Assembly: GCA_046294345.1 (NCBI GenBank)
Contig: JBKBJT010000001.1
Location: forward strand, 62,001 to 126,000
Direction: 5' to 3'
DNA length: 64,000 nucleotides
Source: Ferrovibrio sp046294345
GTDB taxonomy: Bacteria > Pseudomonadota > Alphaproteobacteria > Ferrovibrionales > Ferrovibrionaceae
Notes under the pieces: model-generated
The model's input: the letters and a program-made list of their open reading frames with translations, nothing else
Told to the model about the DNA's origin: nothing
Databases searched by the model: none
Translations under genes and position numbers: made by a program
Part shown: piece by piece, positions 8,961 through 15,536 of the stretch
Layout: each line of letters begins with the position of its first letter
Position numbering within the stretch: the stretch's first letter is position 1

Positions 8961-8986
8961 CGGGGCCGGGTTCCGATCCGGCCCCG
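8961..8986 (+). terminator. GC-rich intergenic hairpin between dctP and dctQ
   Basis: A 9-bp perfect stem (CGGGGCCGG / CCGGCCCCG) with an 8-nt loop follows the stop codon of the binding-protein gene. There is no T-run, so it is better read as an mRNA-stabilising or partial-termination element that keeps binding protein in excess over the membrane subunits. Confidence 0.6.
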
Positions 8987-9021
8987 TCGCAATTCTAGTC
9001 CCGAAAGGCCGGAGAGCCTCC

Positions 9022-9540
9022 GTGCGTCATCGATTCGAGAGCCTGGCCGCCTGGCTGTACCGGCGCGGCGAGAATGTGCTGGCGGCCATGCTGGCGGTGA
9101 TGTTCGTCGCCTTCATCCTGCAGATCGTGTTCCGCTATGTGCTGAACCTGCCCATCGGCTGGACCAACGAGATCAGCGCGATCCTCTGGCTGTGGCTGGT
9201 TCTGTGGGGTGCGGCCTTCGTGCTGCGCGAGGAAGAGGAAATCCGCTTCGACCTGCTTTATGGCGCCGCCGGGCCGAAGCTGCGCCGGGTGATGATGCTG
9301 ATCTGCGGCGGATCCCTGATCCTGCTCTATGGCTGGTCGCTGCCGGCGGTGGCCGATTACGTCGCCTTCATGAAGGTCGAGAAGTCGGCCTACATGAAAA
9401 TCCGCTTTGACTGGCTGTTCTCGATCTACGTCCTCTTCGTGGTCGCCACCCTCATCCGCTATATCTGGCTCTCATGGCGCGCCCTGCGCGGCGACAGGCT
9501 GCAGGATGCCGATCCCACCAAGGCAGCCTCCGGCGTATGA
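9022..9540 (+). CDS. TRAP transporter small permease (DctQ family)
   Basis: 172 residues from GTG 9022 with GGAGAG upstream; the longer upstream frame would overlap the hairpin and has no ribosome site. Four membrane segments are visible. The family motif FRYVLNLPIGWTNEISAILWLWLVLWGAAFVLREEEEIRFD is present (R-Y-x-L-N, W-x-N-E, G-A-A, and the acidic H/RFD segment). The stop codon overlaps the next start as ATGA, which indicates translational coupling with DctM. Confidence 0.93.
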   Translation: MRHRFESLAAWLYRRGENVLAAMLAVMFVAFILQIVFRYVLNLPIGWTNEISAILWLWLVLWGAAFVLREEEEIRFDLLYGAAGPKLRRVMMLICGGSLILLYGWSLPAVADYVAFMKVEKSAYMKIRFDWLFSIYVLFVVATLIRYIWLSWRALRGDRLQDADPTKAASGV

Positions 9541-10838
9541 CCCTCGCAAGCCCCTTCTCGATTTCCATCGTCGCCATGACGGTGCTGGCCTTTCTAGGCC
9601 TGCCGATCGGCCATGCCATGATCGCCGGCTCGGTGCTGTATCTTTGGCTGGCGGGCCTGGACATGGGCACCGCCGCCGAACAGCTGCTGAACGGCATGTA
9701 TGTGAACTACATCATCCTGGCCGTGCCGCTGTTCATCCTGGCCGCCGAGCTGATGAATATCGGGTCGATGACCGAACGGCTGCTGCAATTCTGCAACGCC
9801 ATCGTCGGCCGCTTCCGCGGCGGCCTGGCCCAGGTGAACGTCCTGCAAAGCATCATCTTCGCCGGCATGTCGGGCTCTGCCATCGCCGATGCCGCCGGCA
9901 CCGGCAAGATGATGCAGGTGATGATGACGGCCGGTGGCAAGTATCGCGCCAGCTATGCCGCCGCGCTCACCGCGGCGACGGCGGTGATCGGCCCGATCAT
10001 CCCGCCCTCGATCCCGATGATCCTCTATGCCCTGGTCTCGGATGCCTCGATCGGCTACCTGTTCCTGGGCGGCGTGGTGCCGGGCCTGCTGATGGCGTTC
10101 TCGCAGATGGTGATCGTTGCCCTGGGCGCCCGGCGCGAGAATTTCCCGGTCGAGAAACCGACGCCGCTGCGCGAGCTGCCGCGCATCACCTGGCAGGCAC
10201 TGCCGACCCTGATGATGCCGGTGGTGCTGCTGGGCGGGATATACAGCGGCGTCACCACACCTACCGAGGCCGCGGCCGTGGCAGCGGCCTATGCGCTGCT
10301 GGTGTCGATGCTGCTCTACCGCAGCGTCGGCCTGCGCGACCTGTATCGTTCGATCCTGGCCAGCGCACGCACCTCGGCTTCGGTTGGCATGCTGATCGCC
10401 GGCGCACTGGTGTTCAACTACGTCGTCACCGTCGAGAATATCCCAAACAGCATCCGCCTGCTGCTGGCGGGCTGGGACCTGTCGCCGCTGGCCTTCCTGG
10501 TGCTGGTGAACATTCTTCTGCTGCTGCTCGGCTGCCTGCTGGAAGGCACCACCATCCTGCTGATTGTCATTCCCGTGCTGATCCCGACCGCGAAGGCGCT
10601 GGGCATCGACCTGGTGCATTTCGGCATCGTCGTGGTGGTGAACATCATGCTGGGCCTGATCACGCCGCCCTACGGCCTGCTGCTGTTCGTGATGACGCGC
10701 ATCGCCAATGTATCGATCCGCGCCATCGTGCGCGACGTGCTGCCCTTCCTGTTCGCCATGGTGGTGGCGCTGGCGGTCATCACGGTGTTTCCCGATCTTG
10801 TGCTCTGGCTGCCGCGCCTGCTCGGCTACCAGGGCTGA
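9537..10838 (+). CDS. TRAP transporter large permease (DctM family)
   Basis: 433 residues beginning at ATG 9537, which overlaps the dctQ stop codon. It has about 12 membrane spans. Family signatures include the FAGMSGSAIADAAGTGKMM loop and GPIIPPSIPMILYALVSDASIGYLFLGGVVPGL, the conserved P-P-S segment of DctM. It forms the sodium-driven translocation channel with the DctQ subunit. A 22-bp gap leads into the dehydroquinase gene, so all five genes 6947-11310 are probably one transcription unit. Confidence 0.95.
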   Translation: MTLASPFSISIVAMTVLAFLGLPIGHAMIAGSVLYLWLAGLDMGTAAEQLLNGMYVNYIILAVPLFILAAELMNIGSMTERLLQFCNAIVGRFRGGLAQVNVLQSIIFAGMSGSAIADAAGTGKMMQVMMTAGGKYRASYAAALTAATAVIGPIIPPSIPMILYALVSDASIGYLFLGGVVPGLLMAFSQMVIVALGARRENFPVEKPTPLRELPRITWQALPTLMMPVVLLGGIYSGVTTPTEAAAVAAAYALLVSMLLYRSVGLRDLYRSILASARTSASVGMLIAGALVFNYVVTVENIPNSIRLLLAGWDLSPLAFLVLVNILLLLLGCLLEGTTILLIVIPVLIPTAKALGIDLVHFGIVVVVNIMLGLITPPYGLLLFVMTRIANVSIRAIVRDVLPFLFAMVVALAVITVFPDLVLWLPRLLGYQG

Positions 10839-10860
10839 CCCCCGACGCAGCGAGGATGCG

Positions 10861-11310
10861 ATGACCGAGCTCAAGCCGATATTCGTCCTGAACGGCCCCA
10901 ACCTGAACCGGCTGGGCAAGCGCGAGCCGGAAATCTACGGCCACACCACCCTGGCCGAGGTGGAGGCGATGTGCAGGAGCGCCGCCGGTGCGCGGCCGCT
11001 GCGGTTCCACCAGTCCAACATCGAAGGCGAGATCATCAACTGGATCCACGAGGCCATCGACGAGGGGGCGGCCGGCATCGTCATCAATCCCGCCGCCTTC
11101 ACCTTCACGTCGATTGCCATCCTAGACGCGCTGAAGCAGTTCCCCGGTCCGATCATCGAGCTGCATATCTCCAACATCCACCGGCGCGAGGCGATCTACC
11201 ATAATTCGCTGGTCTCGAAAGTCGCCACGGCGGTGATCGCCGGCCTGGGGCCGGAGGGTTACGACGTGGCGGTGCGGGCGATGACCGGACACCTGCTGCG
11301 CGCAAAGTAG
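10861..11310 (+). CDS. aroQ: Type II 3-dehydroquinate dehydratase-like protein
   Basis: 149 residues, the usual length, with NGPNLNRLGKREPEIYG (active-site Asn, Arg and the catalytic Tyr), ELHISNIHRREAIYHNS (Glu, His and Arg of the anion pocket) and LGPEGY at the C-terminus. One difference stands out: the common N-x-G-x-x-T-H-T-S segment reads NPAAFTFTS here, so the histidine is a phenylalanine. The family dehydrates 3-dehydroquinate to 3-dehydroshikimate. The altered pocket and the TRAP neighbours suggest a catabolic or shifted-substrate paralogue. It converges with the KefB-like gene, 22 bp apart. Confidence 0.85.
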   Translation: MTELKPIFVLNGPNLNRLGKREPEIYGHTTLAEVEAMCRSAAGARPLRFHQSNIEGEIINWIHEAIDEGAAGIVINPAAFTFTSIAILDALKQFPGPIIELHISNIHRREAIYHNSLVSKVATAVIAGLGPEGYDVAVRAMTGHLLRAK

Positions 11311-11332
11311 CGGCTGGCGGCGGAATAACGCA

Positions 11333-13048
11333 TCAGGACGGCCGCTTTTCCTCGCCCTGGATTTGGGGGAACGGCGTGCGGTCCATCACCCGGCCGCCGG
11401 TCAGCAGTTCGGCGGCGCGGTCGGCCGCATCCTGGAACGGTTCGAACACGATATGGGCGCCGATAGCGCGCAGATAGCCGGTATCCGTCTCCCTGTGCGA
11501 GGTGACCGCCACACGGCCGCGATAGCCATCGGCACGGATCGACTGGATCAGCGTAGCGCGGGCATCCTCCTCGCTCAGGCCGGTGGCATGGACCGGGATG
11601 GTCGAGACGACCCAGTCGGTTTGGCGCAACGGCAGGGTGGTGATGAATTCCGGATCGGTGGCATCGCCGTATTCCGTGTCGAGACCGAGCAGGCGCCAGC
11701 GCCGCACCGCCGCCGGATTGAAATCGATGCCCAGAACGCGCAGGCCCATCTTCTTCAGGCGCAGGCCGATGGCGGTGCCGAACCGGCCCAGACCGAAGAT
11801 CACCACATCGTAATGCTGCGCGGCATGACCCGTCTCCTTCGGTTCGCGCACGGCATCCCTGCGCTCGAAACCGCCGAGGAAGGGTTCCAGCACAGCGTAG
11901 AGATGATGGGAATAGGTGATCATGTAGGTTGAGGCGGCGATGGTGACCAGGCCGACCATGGTGACCAGACCCAGTGCATCGGGCGCGATATGGCCCAGCG
12001 TCACGCCCATCGCCACGAAGATCAGCGAGAATTCGCTGATCTGCGCCACCGTCAGGCCGGCCAGGAAGCCGGTGCGCTTGCGGTATCCCATCGCGCCCAT
12101 GATCGCCAGCACGATGAGCGGATTGCCGATCAGAATGAACAGCGAGAACACCACGGCGGCCACGACATGGGTGCCGAGCAGGGACAGGTCGAGCGTGGCG
12201 CCCAGCGCGATGAAGAAGAACAGCAGAAGGAAGTCGCGCAGCGGCGCCAGCCGGGCGGCGATTGTTTCGCGATAGGGCGTCGAGGCCAGCGCCACGCCGG
12301 CCAGCAAGCCGCCGACCTCCTTGCCCAGCCCGACAAGGTCACCGACCGCCGCGAACAGCCCGGCCAGCGCGATGGCGAAGATCACCAGCAGCTCTGGCGC
12401 GCCGGCCAGGCGCTCGGTGAGAGGATCGGCAATGAATTTGACGAAGACATAGACGATGGCCACCAGCGCGAGGCCGGAGCCGAAAGCGACCAGGATGTTA
12501 CCAGAACCTTCATGGCCGGCCGTGCCGATGCCGATGGCCGACAGCGCGATCATGGCCAGCACCACAACAAGATCCTGCACGATCAGGAAGCCCAGCGCGA
12601 TCTGGCCATGCAGGGAATCGATCTCGCGCTTGTCCGACAGCAGTTTGACGATGATGATCGTGCTGGAAAAGGTGAGCGCCACGGCCACATACAGGCTGGT
12701 GACGGCATCGAAGCCCAGCGCGAGGCCGATCAGGAAGCCGAAGATCGAGGTGAAGATAACCTGGCCCAGGCCGGTCATCAGCGAGACTGCGCCGAGCGAT
12801 CGGATCAATTTGATGTCGAGCTTGATGCCGACCAGGAATAGCAGGATCGCGATGCCCAGATGCGACAGCAGATCGATCTGGTCATTGGAACGCACGATGT
12901 TCAAGATCGACGGACCCGCCAGCAGGCCGACGGCGATGAAGCTGACGATCAGCGGCTGGCGCAGCAGAATGCCAATGAACCCCACCACGGCCGCCATGAC
13001 CAGCAGCGCCGCGATCTCCCCGAAAGCCGATTCGACGATCAGCTCCAT
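11333..13048 (-). CDS. Monovalent cation:proton antiporter with C-terminal TrkA-N domain (KefB/KefC-like, CPA2)
   Basis: 571 residues from ATG 13048, chosen for its strong AAAGGAGGCAGG site over an upstream ATG at 13150. The first 380 residues form about 12-13 membrane helices of the Na/H exchanger fold (GILLRQPLIVSFIAVGLLAGP, GIAILLFLVGIKLD, LGFLIVQDLVVVLAMIAL). The C-terminal part is a Rossmann RCK/TrkA-N domain (VVIFGLGRFGTAIGLRLKKMGLRVLGIDFNP, then DTEYGDATDPEF). Such proteins exchange K+ or Na+ for H+ under nucleotide control. It stands alone, divergent from the NSS symporter gene. Confidence 0.9.
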   Translation of the reverse strand: MELIVESAFGEIAALLVMAAVVGFIGILLRQPLIVSFIAVGLLAGPSILNIVRSNDQIDLLSHLGIAILLFLVGIKLDIKLIRSLGAVSLMTGLGQVIFTSIFGFLIGLALGFDAVTSLYVAVALTFSSTIIIVKLLSDKREIDSLHGQIALGFLIVQDLVVVLAMIALSAIGIGTAGHEGSGNILVAFGSGLALVAIVYVFVKFIADPLTERLAGAPELLVIFAIALAGLFAAVGDLVGLGKEVGGLLAGVALASTPYRETIAARLAPLRDFLLLFFFIALGATLDLSLLGTHVVAAVVFSLFILIGNPLIVLAIMGAMGYRKRTGFLAGLTVAQISEFSLIFVAMGVTLGHIAPDALGLVTMVGLVTIAASTYMITYSHHLYAVLEPFLGGFERRDAVREPKETGHAAQHYDVVIFGLGRFGTAIGLRLKKMGLRVLGIDFNPAAVRRWRLLGLDTEYGDATDPEFITTLPLRQTDWVVSTIPVHATGLSEEDARATLIQSIRADGYRGRVAVTSHRETDTGYLRAIGAHIVFEPFQDAADRAAELLTGGRVMDRTPFPQIQGEEKRPS

Positions 13049-13152
13049 CCTGCCTCCTTTCGCGTCCATGGCGTTTATTCCGCCACGGATGCAGGCGACG
13101 ATTCCATCGCCCAGCGTTGCGGATATCCTAGCCGCCGGCCATGCCTGCAATC

Positions 13153-13166
13153 TTGACCCACATCAA
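13153..13166. promoter_or_regulatory. FNR/DNR-like box between kefB-like and NSS symporter genes
   Basis: TTGACCCACATCAA matches the FNR-family consensus TTGAT-N4-ATCAA at nine of ten defined positions. It is centred about 60 bp upstream of the symporter start and about 110 bp upstream of the antiporter start. It may tie one of them to oxygen or nitric-oxide status. One-site evidence only. Confidence 0.4.
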
Positions 13167-13219
13167 GTGCACCGGCCATACGTCACGATACCCTGCGTTC
13201 GCAGCAGGGAGTACGGCAA

Positions 13220-14542
13220 TTGAACAGAAATGTATCCTCCGAAATCCCGCAATGGGGCTCCAGCCTCGGTTTCCTGCTCGCGGCACTGGGCTCGGCGATT
13301 GGGATCGGCAACATCTGGCGCTTCTCCTACGTGGTCGGCGAGAATGGCGGCGGCGCCTTCATCTTGGTCTACCTGCTGGCCGTCACGATCCTCGGCCTGC
13401 CGCTGCTGATCGCGGAACTGGCGATCGGGCAACGCAGCCGCGCCAATCCGGTCACGTCCTTCACGCGTATCGCACCGACCATGCCCTGGCGCCTGGCCGG
13501 CTGGCCCGGCGTGATCGGCAGCATCGCCATTCTGGCCTATTATCCGGTGATCGCCGGCTGGGTGGCACGCTATCTCTGGGCCTATGCCAGCGATGACCCG
13601 CGCATGGCAGGCGCGGCGGGTCATGCTGCCTATTTCGAGTCTTTCATCGCCAGCCCGGTGCAGCCGCTGCTCTGGTTCGCGCTTGTTATAGCCATCGCCG
13701 CCGCGATCGTGGCCGCGGGCGTCGAGCGCGGCATCGAATTCGCCAGCCGCGTCCTGATGCCGGCCTTCGCCCTGCTGGTGCTGCTGCTGGCCGGTTACGG
13801 GCTGACCTTGCCGGGCGCGCCGCGCGCGCTGGCCTTCCTGTTCACACCCGACTGGAGCATGCTGGGTGAACCCGGAACCTATCTCGCCGCCATCGGCCAG
13901 GCGTTTTTCTCGATTGGCCTGGCCATGGGCATCCTGGTCACATATGGCGGCTATCTTTCGCCGAGCGAAAGGCTGCCGCGCGCCGCCCTGGTGATCGCTG
14001 CCGGCGACACGCTGATCGCGCTGCTGGCGGGCCTGGTGATCTTTCCCGCCGTTTTCACCCACGGTATCGATCCCGCCCAGGGGCCGACGCTCGCCTTCGT
14101 CGTGCTGCCGGCCGGACGCTGGATCGCGGCCGCCTTCTTCCTGCTGCTGCTGGTCGCCGCGCTCACATCGGTTATCGCTCTGCTGGAAGTGCCGGTGTCG
14201 CTGGCCATGGCGAAGTGGCGACTGCGCCGGCCTCATGCCGTGCTGCTGGTCACCGGCGGCGTGCTGTTACTGGGCAGCCCGGTCGCCCTGGGATACGGGT
14301 CGCTGCGCGTCCTGCTGCCGGGCGGGCGTTTCCTGCTCGACCTGGCAGACCACCTGGCTTCGAATCTGGTGCTGCCGTTGAGCGGCATCGCGATCGCCCT
14401 GTTTGCCGGCTGGGCCTGGCCAAAAGCCGATGCGACGCGCATGTCGGGACTGGCGGACAGGCGTCTGCAGATAATTTGGCTGTGGCTGCTGCGCCTGGCG
14501 ATCCCGGCGATCATCGCACTGGTGATGGTGCGCGGGCTTTAA
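13220..14542 (+). CDS. Sodium-dependent transporter of the neurotransmitter:sodium symporter (NSS/SNF) family
   Basis: 440 residues starting at TTG 13220, with GGGAG 11 bp upstream and no nearby ATG. The N-terminal motif WGSSLGFLLAALGSAIGIGNIWRFSYVVGENGGGAFILVYL is the diagnostic unwound TM1 region with the sodium-binding G-x-G-N-x-W-R-F. About 11 helices follow, as in bacterial NSS carriers of the YhdH/MhsT type. The substrate is probably an amino acid. Its 3' end is the left border of the mobile island: the insertion lies about 55 bp after the stop codon. Confidence 0.93.
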   Translation: MNRNVSSEIPQWGSSLGFLLAALGSAIGIGNIWRFSYVVGENGGGAFILVYLLAVTILGLPLLIAELAIGQRSRANPVTSFTRIAPTMPWRLAGWPGVIGSIAILAYYPVIAGWVARYLWAYASDDPRMAGAAGHAAYFESFIASPVQPLLWFALVIAIAAAIVAAGVERGIEFASRVLMPAFALLVLLLAGYGLTLPGAPRALAFLFTPDWSMLGEPGTYLAAIGQAFFSIGLAMGILVTYGGYLSPSERLPRAALVIAAGDTLIALLAGLVIFPAVFTHGIDPAQGPTLAFVVLPAGRWIAAAFFLLLLVAALTSVIALLEVPVSLAMAKWRLRRPHAVLLVTGGVLLLGSPVALGYGSLRVLLPGGRFLLDLADHLASNLVLPLSGIAIALFAGWAWPKADATRMSGLADRRLQIIWLWLLRLAIPAIIALVMVRGL

Positions 14543-14594
14543 CCTGCATCAGGATTCGAGCGCATGAGCTCCCAGCGTGGCAACACCGTCACGA

Positions 14595-14599
14595 ATGGC
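14595..14599. repeat. Left copy of 5-bp target-site duplication ATGGC
   Basis: ATGGC directly precedes the TGT of the left transposon end. The same five bases follow the ACA of the right end at 59502-59506. Five-base duplications are characteristic of Tn7-type transposition, so the pair delimits one insertion event for the whole island. Confidence 0.9.
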
Positions 14600-14747
14600 T
14601 GTCGGGATACCCATACCCTGCAAATTTTCATTCCTCAAATGATTGAATTAGCGAGAAAATATACTTGCCCATCCCACTATCAAGACAGATAATTTGCAAA
14701 AATCCGCAATTAATTACCCACAAAATGCAAATTTTCTCGACCATGCG
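14600..14747. repeat. Left transposon end L1
   Basis: 148 bp beginning TGTCGGGATACCCATA and ending GACCATGCG. GCAA cores of presumed TnsB sites start at offsets 20, 96 and 127. The sequence aligns without gaps to L2 (31134-31281), although many bases differ. The aligned features are the terminal 16 bp, the three cores, GCAAAAATCCG and the closing ATGCAAATTTTC segment. Confidence 0.85.
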
Positions 14748-15180
14748 CCTCCCCTCGAGAGTGTCGCGTGACCCATAAAGTGATTGTGCGTGCAGCATAA
14801 GTGGTTTGTTTTTATTGACATGGCTAACCAGTTCAGCGCCGACTTTGTGCAGAAAACTTTGAGTTTATGCGTCAGCATTGAGCCATAAAATGAGCTTTTG
14901 CTCGCCGTTGAAGGTTTCGGGATTGAGAACCGACGGGGTTTTGGCTGCCTAGAAAGGTCACCGTTTTGACGGACGGCCGCTCGCAATGCGCCTTTCCGAT
15001 GAAGTTATGAGAACCAGCAGCATACCGTGACTGTCTCCACTCGATCTAAGAATACTACCCCACCTCCCATTTCTGATTCTCCAGACTCGAGAGGTGGTTT
15101 CATTGCATCAAGCGTGAATTACGAAGCCCTTTCCAGCTAGTTATGGACTGGCGGGCATTCAATCTTGCTGCGGCTATATA
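14748..15180. other. Non-coding stretch inside the left border of the island
   Basis: About 430 bp between the transposon end and the first copper operator. Short frames exist but none has a ribosome site, domain or sensible codon use. I see no recognisable gene, RNA or insertion sequence. The region probably derives from ancestral flanks captured during earlier rearrangements. Confidence 0.5.
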
Positions 15181-15184
15181 GACC

Positions 15185-15215
15185 TTGACCTTCCCACCAT
15201 GGGAGGGCGGACAAT
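15185..15215 (+). promoter_or_regulatory. MerR/CueR-type copper-responsive promoter of copZ-copA
   Basis: TTGACC (15185-15190) is followed by a 19-bp spacer and a -10-like GACAAT (15210-15215). The spacer carries the imperfect dyad TTCCC-ACCAT-GGGAG. An overlong 19-bp spacer with a central dyad is the hallmark of promoters untwisted by MerR-family activators such as CueR. It resembles the clearer operator at 18936. Confidence 0.7.
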
Positions 15216-15240
15216 CAACCCGCTACAAAAGGAGATTGTC

Positions 15241-15444
15241 ATGTTGAAATTACATATTCCTGACATGACCTGCGGCGGATGTGAAAACAAGATTCGTAAA
15301 GTCTTGGCGCAGGTGCATGGCATAGATAGCCTTGAGATCGACCGCAACACCAGGCTGATCCAAATCAATGGTTCGGTACCGGAGGCCAGTATTATCCTGA
15401 CTATTCAGGATGCCGGCTTTACCGTGAAACCAGTGACAGCCTGA
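15241..15444 (+). CDS. copZ: Heavy-metal-associated (HMA) domain copper chaperone, CopZ-like
   Basis: 67 residues from ATG 15241 behind AAAGGAGATTGTC. It is a single HMA fold with the metal-binding loop MTCGGCENKIRK (C-x-x-C at residues about 11-14) and the closing VPEASIILTIQDAGFTV helix-strand pattern. It should bind Cu(I) in the cytosol and pass it to the P-type ATPase encoded next, whose N-terminus lacks an HMA domain of its own. Transcribed from the CueR-type promoter just upstream. Confidence 0.9.
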   Translation: MLKLHIPDMTCGGCENKIRKVLAQVHGIDSLEIDRNTRLIQINGSVPEASIILTIQDAGFTVKPVTA

Positions 15445-15536
15445 CAGCCGGGCTGGACTGCCACACGCCTTTCAGCAAGCGAGGCCGCGTCGCTGATGGA
15501 GCGTCGCGTACCCGTGATCAGATCGTGGAAAGGGTT

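Noticed and set aside
9407..10864. Long frame overlapping dctM
   Set aside because: Shadow of the membrane permease; no motif, and the dctM frame has the start overlap and family signatures.
14714..14986. Minus-strand reading frame in the left transposon border
   Set aside because: It reads through the TnsB-site region of L1 and has no domain, ribosome site or conserved counterpart.
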